A stretch of DNA of 64,000 nucleotides from Siphonodentalium dalli (lineage: Eukaryota > Mollusca > Scaphopoda > Gadilida > Siphonodentaliidae), in contig CP136066.1 in the NCBI GenBank assembly GCA_032622095.1, forward strand, positions 58,000,609 through 58,064,608. Direction: 5' to 3'. The translations under genes and the position numbers were made by a program. The notes beneath the pieces were generated by a model. It saw only the letters and a program-made list of their open reading frames with translations. It made no database searches and was not told the origin of the DNA. Shown here piece after piece: positions 1 through 10,744 of the stretch. Each line of letters opens with the position of its first letter. Within the stretch, counting starts at the first letter, position 1.

Positions 1-842
1 ATAGGATGGTCACAATATATATAATGCTATACCATCAAAATAATATTTTATTTTCACAAACTGAATAGTTGTAAATTTGTAATTTGTAAAAACAATGATA
101 CCAAATTGTTTGTAGTACTCGTTAGTACACTGACTTGTACTTACATACACACACTACAAACGAACCGTTTAATTGTTAACTTGCGCAGACAAGTGGTCAT
201 CAACTTAGCAATCCGTGAACCGATTGGATAGCTCTGATAAGCGATCACCTCTCAACTTATGATTGGTTATTTCTTTTGTAACTTTGGCCCGCCGTGATTC
301 AATATATTGTTATTCGCTCACAGGCAAAGGTTTGTCCGTAAGCAATTTACAATAATCAACAGTAGATCTTTGTGCAATTTGCAAGATTTTGTTAGCTCAT
401 CGTTTCATAGTACCGGCGTTATCACTAATCACAATATGATAGCACGCATTGTAACTTCCCCATTTAAATTGTTGTCAGTTATTTTAGCTCTTTATACATG
501 TCCTCTAATTTGAACTGGTATTCAGATAACACTGATAACAGGTGCATGGGAGCAGAGTGGCGAGTTAGTTTTTTCTAAGTTTTACAGCTGCCTTTTAGGG
601 GTTTCACCTCTCGCCCAGTCTAAAGTATTACAATCATACGGCTAAATTTTGTATTTACAGGTATAAAATTGTTCATAGTATTGACCCCAGGCTGCTTCTC
701 CTTGTTTGTAATGGACTATAACATAATAAAACTAAGTACATAATATTAGAATATAGTGTAATTTATTGTTTTATTGAATAAAACATGCAAAAATAAGTTT
801 GATTCGGTTGTGACCTAATTGAAGTGTGATATAATTTCCAGT
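1..842. other. AT-rich stretch with no supported gene
   Basis: I see no exon with good splice sites, no long ORF and no clear repeat copy here. The short ORFs (the longest is 70 codons) look like chance openings in AT-rich DNA. Confidence 0.5.
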
Positions 843-858
843 TTAACCCTTTGAACCC

Positions 859-921
859 GTAACACCGATATTTAGGTGCAAACAAACCGTGACTATCCTG
901 TAACACCGATATTTCGGTGCA
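859..921 (+). repeat. Two copies of a 20-bp subterminal motif
   Basis: GTAACACCGATATTTAGGTG at 859 recurs about 42 bp later as GTAACACCGATATTTCGGTG, just inside the left end of the TTAA-bounded element. Each copy contains a small inverted repeat (CACCGATATTTCGGTG). Subterminal repeats of this kind often bind transposase; that role is inferred. Confidence 0.45.
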
Positions 922-984
922 GCGACAACATGAGTCGGTGGCAAATTTATATATAGTATAACGAGCGTCAGACACACTGATTTA

Positions 985-1660
985 TATTTAAATGGCCCCA
1001 ACATATGTCAGCGGCGCCCATGGTGCATATGGATGGTTGGCCGCTAGTATCGGGTAGAAATATATGCGAATAGTATATAATCTACAAAAACATACGATAT
1101 TTTAAGCGAACTGTGCCGCTATATTTACGACATATAATTTCGTGTTCCCCGTGTGTGTAATTTAGACACACAATTTCAGTTTAAATTACCCTCGCGTATA
1201 TTAATCAGTGTTCTGCTACGTATGGGGAAGGGTTTATCGCATATCAAGTTGAGTTATTCGCGCATGCGCAGACCAGCGCAATGCCAAATAAATGGTTTAT
1301 AACGTACATATACACGACATACCCACTAATATGTATTTAAATGGGCCTATTGAAGTCAGCGCTGGCAAAGGTGTGTATATGGATTGGCTGCCCGCTAGAA
1401 ACGGGTAGGAAAATATGCGCATGCGCAGGCTATAATTCATTTGAAAAAAGGCGTTTAAGTGAAATGTGGCGCTATATATGACATATAGTTGCATGTTTCA
1501 CATGTTAGTACAGTCGACACAATCTAGACAGCTTACTTGAACAATGTGGCCACGATATGTTATGGGAAATTACGTTGTTTCTGGTCTCTGTAACATAAGT
1601 GTCTGTTTTGCCACACGCATATCAAGTTGACTTACTCGCGCATGCGCATAGCATCGTATT
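985..1660 (+). repeat. Diverged tandem duplication, unit about 340 bp
   Basis: The stretch from about 985 (TATTTAAATGGCCCC, then a GTCAGCG, GGATGGTTGGCCGCTAG, GGGTAGAAATATATGCG series) is matched from about 1330 (TATTTAAATGGGCCT, GTCAGCG, GGATTGGCTGCCCGCTAG, GGGTAGGAAAATATGCG). Both copies run on into a GCGCATGCGCA motif followed by CCAAATAAA or GCAAATAAA. Copies are clearly diverged, so the duplication is old. Confidence 0.6.
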
Positions 1661-2026
1661 TGCAAATAAACGATTTGGAATATTTTGGGGGGGTCCCTAT
1701 TACCATAAGCAAGCATTACGTCAGTCGCAATCAATCACAACTTAGTATCGACAAAGCGATGTAGCCATTCGGGCGAGTGTTGGAATTTCTGTATACAGTC
1801 GCAGATATCCACATAATTAAAAAAAGCGCCTGTTTGAAGCATCGGATAATAATTATACAGGCAATATCTGTCATTGGTAAAGCTATGTATGTGCTGCTGT
1901 GTCATAATGCATGGGTCGCATGAGAAGTTATTTATATGGACACAGAGCTATTTGGTAATAGGAGACAGGGGTATTTTCTCCAGACCAAGTATTACGTAGC
2001 TATTCGAGTCGGGTTAACCCAGAACT

Positions 2027-2850
2027 GCAATATAACCAGCACCATGTGCATCGACACTGTGCAAATATAAGACAAAATTCAACTTAATTATTTTGGCAAT
2101 GGGGTCATTGATCATGTGTGGTATTTGCTTAGCAACCATTGCTACCCTTCAATAATGTGATGGGTTGACGATTCTGGTCAGGTATATCTTAAATTTCACA
2201 TTAGGATATTGGTTGCATCGAAACGCAATTCGCTGATGTATAATTACAACGTTATAAGCTAGAATTCGTTTATCCTGCAAATTTCGGGTAGTTGCCTAGT
2301 AACCGTTTCTAAATAGAGATTGGGTGGCAAAGTCTCCAGATCTTACAATGATCAGTGGTCCATGCATAGCATGCCTGCACAGTTTCAGGTTGGTGTCCTA
2401 TATGAACATAATAAACACCATGTGACTAGACACTGTCTAAATTAAGGCAAAATATACCACTGAATGGTTAGTGCAATGATGTCATTCAATCATTCGTGGT
2501 ATTTGCTTAGCAACCGTTGCTACCCTTAAAATGGCTTAAATGGGATATTTGGTTCACTATCCTGGTCGTTTTTCTCAAATTTCACGTTAGGGTATTACCT
2601 GCACCAAAAAACGCAATCACTGGGGTTGAATTACGACGCTATAAGCTATATTTACATTTTCCAGTCAATTCCGGGTAATTGCCTAGCAACCGTTACCAAG
2701 GAGTTGCCACGAGGCAAAGTCTTGCGATAATGATCGCTGATCCATGGGGGACAAACCTGTAAAATTCAGATCTGTGTCACTATTTAAACATAATCAACAC
2801 CATGCGACTAGACACTGTCTAATTTAAGCGGAAATACCACTGGGAGCCCT
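2027..2850 (+). repeat. Tandem duplication, unit about 375 bp, two full units plus an edge
   Basis: The anchor CACCATGTGACTAGACACTG recurs in diverged form near 2040, 2415 and 2797, giving periods of about 372-380 bp. Between anchors the order is the same each time: GTGGTATTTGCTTAGCAACC, then a CTGGTC motif, TCTCAAATTTCAC, and a GGTAGTTGCCTAG or GGTAATTGCCTAG motif. No ORF runs through it. Confidence 0.65.
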
Positions 2851-3233
2851 GAGTCAGGGTGTCGATCGCTGTGGGGCATCAGGGTTAAAAGGGTTAACAA
2901 TGCACATGATGTGTCCGTTTTACACAGAAATGAAAAGGGTTTACACAGAAAATAAAATCGGATGGATACTAATTTTGCAAAATCATTAAAATGAAAACGG
3001 TCAGGGGTGCCAGAATAGGGGCGGGTGGGTCACCAGCAACACAGGTCTTTTTTATTTTGGCCTAAACAACTTTATTATGCCTTTATAAACATATAATTAA
3101 TATACCCTATCTTCAGTTTCTGTGTTTGATTCACATAAAATTCTATTTGTAGTCTTGAAAGAAGATTTTATAAAAATTATGTTGTTATTGTTTCCTGGAA
3201 GGGATAAAGTATCTTCATGTTTTCTGTACCCAG

Positions 3234-3363
3234 GAGGTGGAGGACAATGAGAAGGAGGAGGTGCATATAGAACTGGACCCGGACAGCCAGTGGGAGCCGG
3301 AAAATGATGCCGTAGATGATCCCGGCAACTACCGGCTCAACACGTGGGACAAAACATGCTTAG
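3234..3363 (+). CDS. Internal coding exon of an unrecognised acidic protein
   Basis: A 130-bp open exon is preceded by a pyrimidine-rich stretch ending TTCTGTACCCAG and followed by a strong donor (TTAG then GTATGT). It translates without a stop as 43 codons plus one base, rich in E and D, beginning EVEDNEKEEVHIELDPDSQW and ending NYRLNTWDKTCL. The exon is much more GC-rich than its surroundings. It ends in phase 1, and the exon at 8992-9110 begins with the two bases needed to complete the codon. I do not recognise the protein and could not find the neighbouring 5' exon. The length, codon character and both splice sites make chance unlikely, but no homology supports it here. Confidence 0.6.
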
Positions 3364-3544
3364 GTATGTAGACATAGATATATTTAATGCACTACAATCA
3401 AATTTCGTTAAGTTGAACATCAGTAATTCAAAAACCCCACTTAAGTCGAAGTCATTGTCTGGTCCCAGCTAAGCTTGTGTGAAAAGTTGATAAAAATAAA
3501 AATGTTTAAGTCAAAGGTGGTTAAGTTGAAATTCTCCTCTTAGA

Positions 3545-3895
3545 GGCCCACTTAATTTTCGAGCACCAATTATTTTTTTTTATAGTGACTTGATATACGG
3601 TTTTAATAACAATCTATGCCATAAAATATGATTAAAATACTATAATTCATCACCATTTGAAACGTCTGTGTCTCAGAAGGTGCTCATAGAGTAATCGAAA
3701 ATAGCTGAAATCATAAAATCATTTCCCCCATTATGGCTCCCAGAATGCAACAGATTCAAACTGTAGTTTATTTTCAATGGAAGGGGAATACTTCAAATAA
3801 GTTGAAAATACAAAATACAATGTTTTGGAGCTTCCTCTTTCAAATGGTATATAATATGGCATATATTTTATATAATGTGATCTTGGTGGGCCTTT
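3545..3895 (+). mobile_element. TIR element, same family as 14908-15427
   Basis: It starts AGAGGCCCACTTAATTTTCG and ends GTGGGCCTTTAAG, so the ends form inverted repeats. Interior landmarks (TTAATAACAATCTATGCCAT, GTGTCTCAGAAGGTGCTCAT, ATGGCTCCCAGAATGCAACA, TGTTTTGGAGCTTCCTC) are all found in reverse order and strand in the copy at 14908-15427. Noncoding. Confidence 0.65.
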
Positions 3896-4040
3896 AAGTT
3901 GAAACAAAATTTGGGCCCACCAGACAGCTTATAACACTAATGGTTAAGACAGAATGTCATTGGCGACACATTGCCATGTGATTATCACTGGTGTGCTTTA
4001 ATTCAATTGCCACGAATAGCTGTGAGGTGTGATTGAAAGT

Positions 4041-4082
<42 letters not shown>
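4041..4082 (+). repeat. Homopolymer run of C, about 42 bases
   Basis: An uninterrupted C run. Such runs are copied and sequenced poorly, so its true length is uncertain and a collapsed or misjoined spot is possible. Confidence 0.9.
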
Positions 4083-4084
<2 letters not shown>

Positions 4085-4387
4085 AGTCTTTGTCTTAATG
4101 CAGTGTTTATTTAACATATTAACGAGGCGCGTGCATGGGTCAATTTTCACCAGGTGAGGATTAGTGTTGACATAGTGGCATACAAAATGAAAAATCATTT
4201 TAGACCGCCTGATACAGAGAATAATTTAATTCAGTCATGTCGTCCCAAAACGGATATGATATGTTCCAAACATTGAAATGTGCCATTCATGTATGTTACT
4301 GGAGACATTGTACACCATGTATTTATGATATCTGTGTTTTATGACTAGTCGAAAGTGAATGGCAAGCAATTGATTAATTGGTGGCTC

Positions 4388-5012
4388 GGCCAGGCCCCAA
4401 GCTAGGAGGCAACTGGGGCAAAGTTCTCGCCTTGAAGGCAGCGACTTCGCCCTGGGAAGTCTGCAAGGCGAAAACGAAGTCGCCTTCCAAATTTGACCAA
4501 ACTGAGATTTACCAGTGGAAATTTTACTTATTTTGCAAAAAGATATATTAAAATATATCTGTCATAATGTTGTTGTCTTGTCTCTCTGAACCATTGGGTG
4601 AAACATTTCCTTAAAATATCCCTTTCTGATCAAAGAAGTTGTTCACATTCAATCCCGGCCTGATCTATTTGAAGTTGCCTATATTCGCCAGGATTATCGG
4701 AGGATTATATATCTAACCATCGAAAATCATTGTCGCTAGTAAAGAAATAATTAGACCATTCGAGTTCCATGAGTTTATAAATTAGTACAAGACTGCCGTC
4801 CCGCTATTCAGATATAAAACAATGACAACATTATAAGATTATGTACTAGGTGCTTCGGAAGTTCGTTTCAGCAAAGTGTCGCACTTTTTGGAGAGACCGC
4901 TTCTGTAAATAAATGGCTGCGCCCACTTGTCTGGCTGAAGTCTCCCTAAAATCTCCAGAGGGAGAAGTCACTTCTCCCTGTTTTCAACCCCTAGCTTGGG
5001 CCCTGGGCTCGG
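4388..5012. mobile_element. TIR element of about 625 bp
   Basis: The left end CTCGGCCAGGCCCCAAGCTA and the right end, reverse-complemented GCCGAGCCCAGGGCCCAAGC, form imperfect inverted repeats. The interior contains AGGCGAAAACGAAGTCGCC and, near the right end, the palindrome GGGAGAAGTCACTTCTCCC (about 4968). No ORF of note; nonautonomous. Confidence 0.55.
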
Positions 5013-5589
5013 CTTTGTTACCAACTAAGTTACAGGGCGAAATAACATGTGTGCTATGTATGCTTTAATGACAGATACTTGTAGTTTGATATATGCATTA
5101 ATAATACTAGCTTGTTTTACAAGCTCATTTTACCTGTACATGTGGTTAGTTTTTACATTATATAACAAAAATTGGAATTTCCATCAATTTCCCCAATTAT
5201 ATACCCTTAATTAAATTTGGTAAATCATTTTGAAATTTGGCACACAAAAAAAATCATTTGGCAAAAATTTTGGCAAGAGAAAATTTGGGTCCATCGCCAA
5301 CCCTGAAGGTCGAAAACAGTTGTCAGGTCGAAATTTATTTGTTGGTTTCAAATTTTGGGTCACCAAGTGTCGAAATGGTTAAGTCAAACACATGGATAAC
5401 TTAATGTAATACAATGGTCCCTTGCGATTTAAGATAACATAGTTTTACCATATCACTATATATACAGGATATAGCAAACATAAAGATAGCTAAACCAAAC
5501 ATAACATAATACTTGCAAGATCAATATAACATGTGAAAATAATGCCTATATACATAATATATATCTGTTATAAACTTACTTAACCATTT

Positions 5590-5670
5590 CTTGACAGGAG
5601 CTTCCTGAAATTTTGCGAAAACCCTGTGTCAATGCATTCACATATATATGGGAATCTCCCATGGGAAGTA
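5590..5670 (+). mobile_element. Fragment of the GGAGCTTCCTGAAATTTTGCG element
   Basis: CAGGAGCTTCCTGAAATTTT is followed by GCGAAAACCCTGTGTCAATG and a partial hairpin arm. This is the same order as the left end of the large element at 39787-40630. Only the left end remains. Confidence 0.6.
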
Positions 5671-5990
5671 TCTAGAGTCTCAAATTAACATTGTTTTTAG
5701 TTACTTTTCCCCTTCTGTTCAGTTTCTATATCCCCTAATTGCAAAAGATAAAATGCATAATCGAGGTGATTATGGTTGAAAATCGCCAATTGCAACTGGG
5801 GAACTTCAGTCTGATCCTACATGTAGGTCTCCTATAGCAGTTGAGGCCTAAGCAGAATGAGGTCCACAGAGGGTGAATTTTGTGATGGTAGCCTGCCATC
5901 CATGATAGAATCACTAACTTCACCCTCTGGGAGACTTCATTCTGCAAATGACAGACACACTATTTCAAGGCTTGTTATTCAATCTAATTG
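5670..5990. mobile_element. Long-form copy of the CAAGCCTTGAAATA hAT-like family, damaged
   Basis: Contains the family interior (TTGTTTTTAGTTACTTTT, TTCAGTTTCTATATCCCCTA, AAAATGCATAATCGAGGTGA), then a hairpin made from GAGGTCCACAGAGGGTGAAT and its inverse, and ends with GACAGACACACTATTTCAAG and GCTTG. The left end is missing or altered. Confidence 0.6.
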
Positions 5991-6236
5991 ATCAGGAAGT
6001 TGACATTTTAATTCTGAATGCTTTTCATTCTCCACTTTGTTATGGTTACACTATTTACATAACCAATTCGATGTAGGTAGTGGACTGGGTTACACTGTTG
6101 TACCCATTTCAATCTCTATTGAATATGTCATCCCGCAGCCAGAAGTCTCACAAATTTGCACAACCGCAAGTCAAGATGTTTACAACAGATACAGTCGTCA
6201 TCGATTAACAGGAAGTTGTTGGCGCGCTGTTTCTTA

Positions 6237-6535
6237 GTAACCGCACAGAATGTACCCAGAGATTTGATGCACCCTTTGCAGAATGAGGTCCTCAGTGTGA
6301 ATTTAGTGATGCCATCCCACACAGCAGGCTATTATCACCAAATTCACCCTCTGAAAACCTCATTCTGCTCATGCCTCAACTGCTATGGGAGACCTAGGAT
6401 CAGATTGAAGTACCCCAGTTGATTATGCATTTTATCATCTGCAAATTAGGAGATATAGAAACTGAATAGAAGGGACAAAATAACTAAAAACAATGTTAAT
6501 TTGAGACTATAGATACTATCTAGAAGATGAAACCT
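6237..6535 (-). mobile_element. Partial copy of the hAT-like family, inverse orientation
   Basis: Starts inside the hairpin motif (GCAGAATGAGGTCCTCAGTG) and runs in reverse through the long-form interior (GATTATGCATTTTATCATCT, GGAGATATAGAAACTGAATA, AACTAAAAACAATGTTAATT). No intact ends. Confidence 0.55.
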
Positions 6536-6544
6536 AACCAGAAC

Positions 6545-7157
6545 AAGAGGTGTGCACTCGAGTGCTAGCATACCCCCACCGTGGCAAATTCAACCCGCAT
6601 TATCTGTAAACTCAACCAAAAAGATTTTTAACTTTAAAGAAAAATTCGGACTAATAATATCGATATGGTGTCACAAGAAGCTTGTACAGAAAAAATTATT
6701 CAAATCGGTTCATATTTATTAAAGTTATTAAGTCAGACAGAATTTTCTAAGTCAAAATAAGTCGAAAATGAGGTGTAATATTACGAAAAACAGTCTGAGC
6801 CAATCCCTAGCCGCATCATGTAGAGAGGGTATTGTGAGAAGCATGTATACCAAAAATTATTGAAATCGGTTCATATTTGTTAAAGTTATTAAGTCGGACA
6901 GAATTTTCTAAGTCAAAATAAGTCGAAAAAGAGGCGTAACTTGAAAAAAAAAAGTTGGACCGAACCGCAATTAACATCATGCGGAGAGACCGTCCTAAGG
7001 AGATTGCATACAAAAAATTATTGAAATCGGTTCATAGTTGTTTGAGTTATGAGGTCGGACGGACGAACGGACGGAGAAATCGTGATGGACTGACGGACAG
7101 ACGGACGCAGTCAATCCAGTATACCCCCCATTTTCTTCGAAAGTGGGGGTATAATTA
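6545..7157 (+). repeat. Dispersed repeat with GGACGGACGG-type tail
   Basis: Carries three internal tandem versions of a roughly 120-bp unit (TTATTGAAATCGGTTCATAT, TAAAGTTATTAAGTCGGACA, TCTAAGTCAAAATAAGTCGA), then a run of GGACGGACGAACGGACGGAG. It is bracketed by short inverted ends, near 6570 (ATACCCCCACCG) and at 7140 (AAGTGGGGGTATAA). It resembles the repeats at 15840-16690 and 32210-33800. Confidence 0.55.
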
Positions 7158-7275
7158 GGTCCCCAGAGGGTGAATTTGGAGATACTATCCCTTTTTTCCA
7201 TGGTAGCGTCACTAAATTCACCCTCTGGGGACCTCATTCTGCAAATGTCAGACACACTATATCCAGGCTTGTTTC
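7157..7275 (+). mobile_element. Single-hairpin fragment of the hAT-like family
   Basis: A palindrome made from AGGTCCCCAGAGGGTGAATT and its inverse (7157-7240) is followed by GCAAATGTCAGACACACTAT and a degraded right end. Half of the usual double-hairpin unit is present. Confidence 0.6.
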
Positions 7276-7312
7276 AGATCATGGCACATAATGCTGATAA
7301 AGAGTACTTTTC

Positions 7313-7543
7313 GTGCTAGGGCCCTGCCAATAACTGGAGCTTCCTGAAATTTTGTGAAAACCATTGGCGAATGCATTCTCTTATGTAGGGAGCCTCGCAT
7401 AAATATAATTATAATACATTGGCCTAACAATATTTACCTTGACCTTGTAAGCCAGTGCATTCTCTTGTATATATATGGGAGACTCATATATAAGAATGCA
7501 CTGCCACAGGATCTTTAATGATGCACCAGCATCAAAGGGTCAA
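7313..7543 (+). mobile_element. Degraded copy of the GGAGCTTCCTG element
   Basis: Contains AACTGGAGCTTCCTGAAATT, degraded hairpins with GAATGCATTCTCTTATGTAG and CAGTGCATTCTCTTGTATAT, and the right-end motif GCACCAGCATCAAAGGGTCA. The order matches 51330-51593. Confidence 0.6.
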
Positions 7544-8277
7544 TTACTTAATCTGAATGTAAGTTATACAACTGGATAATAGGACATGTGATAATATTTG
7601 CTTTCAAAATATTTACATTGACTTTTTTCAATGCCTTAAGGAACAAACTTGGGACTGACTTCAATGGCCTATACAGTGGCTCAAGATTCGATTCAATATC
7701 AACATTAGTCTCCCGTTTTAATATCGGATTTCAAATCTTCCGAAAAGTACCAATTTACAGGGTCCTATTTCATGCAGTTCTTTCCAATTTTGTATTTAAT
7801 TGAATTAGAATGGAAAGGAATGTACACTGTTTTGTTGGTTATTCAGGGATTCCTGAGCATCGACCCCGCATTGAATTTGTATTCTCATTGGTTATTCTCT
7901 AAGGCAAGCAGGATAACTATTTTTGGGGGACTAAATAAATGACCTCTGTCGATCCATCTGTCTGTCCATCACACATTATGGGTACCTGCATTGTGTAATC
8001 AACTCCTCCCACAGTTTTGAATGTAGAGAATTAAAACTTTATGATATTGTTACCAATATATTGCTAATGTCCAACATATATATGGACGACAGAAAAAATA
8101 AATAATGTTTCAGAGTTATTCTTCTTTCTTAAACTCTGAAAACTTTGATCAAAGTTCGATTTTTTTGGTTCCGAAAAAGCCAACCTTCTATGAAAACCAT
8201 CTTGTTTGGGGAGAACTGTGGTCAGCGATCTTTTATTATGGTAATATTTTATTATGGTAATACATGGTAATATGGTG

Positions 8278-8640
8278 CCAGACATTTGCAGAATGTGGTC
8301 CTCAGAGCATGAATTTAGTGATGCGACCCCATGGGCTAGCATCACTAAGTTCACCCTCTGGAAAACTCATTCTGCTTAGGCCTCATATTTTCAGGAAAGT
8401 ATTTTTATTATCAAATTAACAAGTTTTTTTTCTTTAGAAACTTTCTTTTTCTTTAGTTTAGTTTCTCTATATCCCCAAATTGGCAGATGACACAATGCAT
8501 AATCGAGGTGCCCATTGGGTGCACATTACCACCTTAACCATTTGGGAGCTTAAATATGTCTAGGTCTCCCATTACAGAATGAGGTCCCAGAGGATGAATT
8601 TGGTGATTCTAGCCCACTGTGCGGGGTAGAATCAGACCTG
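8278..8640 (+). mobile_element. Long-form hAT-like copy, ends degraded
   Basis: GACATTTGCAGAATGTGGTC opens a first hairpin (GAGCATGAATTTAGTGATGC against its inverse). The long interior follows (TAGTTTCTCTATATCCCCAA, ACACAATGCATAATCGAGGT), then the second hairpin's first arm. A related tail recurs at 8935-8960 (TACCTCATTCTGCAAATGTC). Confidence 0.55.
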
Positions 8641-8991
8641 TTAACCTCACAAAATATTTTCCGGGAGATTGGTCACGATTTTCCGTGAGATTGTGGTCAT
8701 CATCCGGGAGATTTAAAAAATATTTATTCCTTCAGATTCCTTTTGCATTTTCCTAATGTTGACCAAAAAAATAAAAAAAATATGATCAGCTATCACATCC
8801 AAGTTTGATGGCACATTAACAAGTATTCTTAAGAAAACCATTTACTGCGTAGTTTTTACTTTTATTGTCTCATTTATAGAGAAAATATCGTTAGCTACCA
8901 GAGTACGTATATCAATATTACCGTAGATTATTACCTCATTCTGCAAATGTCAAGCACCGTATTTGGAGGACTTCCTATATAAATTTTACAG

Positions 8992-9110
8992 GGAAGGATT
9001 ATCAGGAGCTTAGGGTGACGAAACGGGAGAGAAAACAGCCAGGAACGATTCCAGATCTACCGTATCTCCACTGGGAAAGGATCGGGAAACCTCCAGCGGG
9101 GCCTTACTCT
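8992..9110 (+). CDS. Second internal exon of the unknown acidic protein
   Basis: A 119-bp exon lies between an acceptor (CTATATAAATTTTACAG) and a strong donor (TTACTCT then GTGAGT). Its first two bases, GG, complete the codon begun by the final G of the exon at 3234-3363, making one glycine codon. The frame then stays open as KDYQELRVTKRERKQPGTIP followed by DLPYLHWERIGKPPAGPYS, ending in phase 0. The N-terminal part is basic, in contrast to the acidic upstream exon. An alternative acceptor (TATCAG at 9005) keeps the frame but breaks the phase match. Function unknown; further exons were not located. Confidence 0.6.
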
Positions 9111-9141
9111 GTGAGTACCATTTACATTGCTATATATAAAC

Positions 9142-9627
9142 TACAGTTAAACTTCGTTAAGTCGAATCGCAAGGGACCGTTGGATTACTTTGAGTTAACC
9201 GTGTGTTCGACTTAACCATTTCGACCATTTGGTGACCACAAATTCCAACTGGGGGGAGGGGGGAGAATTGACCCACACACCTCGTTAATATGTTAAATAA
9301 ACAATGCATTGTTAATTTAGGACATATAAAGACTCCAGGAAACTTCACAGCTTTTTTGGCAATTGAATAGAAGCACACTGAGTTATAATCACACGGCGAT
9401 GCATCGCCGACGGCACTTCGACTTAACCATTGTAATTAGTGTCGTAAGCTGGCTGGTGGGACAAAATTTCGTTTTGACTTAAGCGGAATTTCGACTTATC
9501 CACGTTCGACTTACTTGTGATTATTCTATTGGCTTTGCACACAAGCTCAGCCGAGACCAGGCAATGGCTTCGACTTAAGTGGGGTATTCGAGTTACCGAC
9601 GTTCGACATAACGAAGTTTGACTGTAC
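9142..9627. mobile_element. 486-bp TIR element with TA-like ends
   Basis: The ends are ACAGTTAAACTTCGTTAAGT and, reverse-complemented, ACAGTCAAACTTCGTTATGT. Further inward CGACTTAACCATTTCGAC and CGACTTAAGTGG motifs repeat on both strands. Flanks are CT-ACAG and CTGT-AC, compatible with a TA target (Tc1/mariner type), which is an inference. No ORF encodes a transposase. Confidence 0.65.
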
Positions 9628-9654
9628 ATGCATTTTCATAGATATAATCTTCTC

Positions 9655-9812
9655 ATTCCACAGCAGCTTCTCATTCCACAGCTGAGGTCCTCTGAGGGTG
9701 AATTTGGTGATGATAGCCCACCGTGCGGGATAGCATCACTAAATTTACCCTCTGGGGGACCTCACTGTGCAAATGACAGGCACACTATTTCAAAGGCTTG
9801 GTCACCAATCAA
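9655..9812 (+). mobile_element. Single-hairpin fragment of the hAT-like family
   Basis: GAGGTCCTCTGAGGGTGAAT and its inverse form a hairpin around GATAGCCCACCGTGCGGGAT. The right end GACAGGCACACTATTTCAAA and GGCTTG is present and the left half is lost. Confidence 0.6.
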
Positions 9813-10076
9813 GTCTCAAAGCAGTTTTGTTTTTATATTTGTTGAAAACCTAAACAAACGTTTGTTTGACGGGATAAACTAGTACATGAACAATGGAAAT
9901 TCAAGTCATCTCGGGCCACAAAAGCTTGGGATATCGGTTGGGATGATGCTGTTTTGGACCGAGTCCCGCCCCGTTGCTCTAACAGACTTTCATTCAAAAG
10001 ATGTACTACATGTACATGTGGAGCTCGGGCATACACATAAACCACTGATTAATAATCTTACATGTCCACAATTGTC

Positions 10077-10466
10077 TTAACCCTTTACCCAACAAACCGG
10101 CCAAATAAAGATTCAACAGCCTAAAATATCTTCGGTCTGTCTCAATAGAACCATACACATATGGATATCATTGGAACTGGCTCCTTGACCACATTATGAT
10201 AGTTACAGTTATGCCCTGTGCCAATGCATTCTCTTATATATGCGAGTCGACCATAGGTCGCCTCGCATATATAAGAGAATGCATTGGCCTAAAAAAAATC
10301 TTTTTTTAACACTTTTTACCATTTTTTCTTACATTCTTTAACAATTTTATAATTTTTAATGTGTTAAGCCAATGCATTCTCTTATATATGCGAGGCGACC
10401 TATGGTCGACTCGCATATATAAGAGAATGCATTGGCACAGGGCCGTTCTGTTGGGTAAAGGGTTAA
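10077..10466 (+). mobile_element. TTAA MITE of the TTACCCAACA family, copy A
   Basis: The ends are TTAACCCTTTACCCAACAAA and, reverse-complemented, TTAACCCTTTACCCAACAGA. Inside are two copies, about 155 bp apart, of the 67-bp palindrome whose arm starts CCAATGCATTCTCTTATATA, separated by an AT-rich spacer (ACATTCTTTAACAATTTTAT). The left subterminal part holds AATAAAGATTCAACAGCC. TTAA duplication suggests piggyBac-like or Kolobok-like mobilisation. Noncoding. Confidence 0.85.
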
Positions 10467-10519
10467 ATTATATATTATTTTTCATGATAGAAAAATATAT
10501 AATGATGATACGATTGTTT

Positions 10520-10744
10520 AAAGGTACTCAATCCGATCAGACACTCCTAAATTACTATTTCTTTGGCTTCGGGGATAAAACATATTTGATTCGAGTCGAG
10601 GAACCCACCCATCAAAGCTCAGAGTGATCAGATATCAATTTTGAAGTTTGTTATTTATCGAGATCTGCATTAATAAGTGACCCAGTGGCCCCCGAAGCCC
10701 AAAAAATAGTAATATAGGAGCATCTGATCAGATTGAGTACCTTT
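10520..10744. mobile_element. 225-bp MITE with ends AAAGGTACTCAATCCGATCA
   Basis: The left end AAAGGTACTCAATCCGATCA and the right end TGATCAGATTGAGTACCTTT are inverse of each other. Longer relatives are at 38352-38743 and 60481-60901, which share GATTCGAGTCGAGGAACCCA and AATAGTAATTTAG. No coding capacity. Confidence 0.75.

Larger units (their letters stand above)
843..2897. mobile_element. 2.05 kb TTAA-bounded nonautonomous DNA element
   Basis: The left end reads TTAACCCTTTGAACCC and the right end, reverse-complemented, reads TTAACCCTTTTAACCC, so 15 of 16 bases match as terminal inverted repeats including TTAA. TTAA targets and CCCTTT-like ends are known for piggyBac-type and Kolobok-type DNA transposons. 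The interior has no transposase-like ORF and consists of two different local duplications, annotated separately. It could instead be two TTAA MITEs that happen to bracket ordinary DNA, because the identity at the ends is short. Confidence 0.5.
3398..5430. mobile_element. Interrupted TIR element related to the 9142-9627 copy
   Basis: The left edge (CAATCAAATTTCGTTAAGTT) resembles the left end of the element at 9142-9627 (CAGTTAAACTTCGTTAAGTC). The parts at 3900-4160 (CCACCAGACAGCTTATAACA and the stretch after the poly-C run) match its interior in inverse orientation. Another piece lies at 5300-5430. The copy is broken by a nested element (3545-3895), a poly-C run and a further TIR element (4388-5010). 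It is intronic to the two-exon gene. Confidence 0.45.

Noticed and set aside
10210-10440. Hairpins as microRNA precursors or terminators
   Set aside because: The same hairpin is repeated many times inside mobile elements; nothing in the sequence shows transcription.
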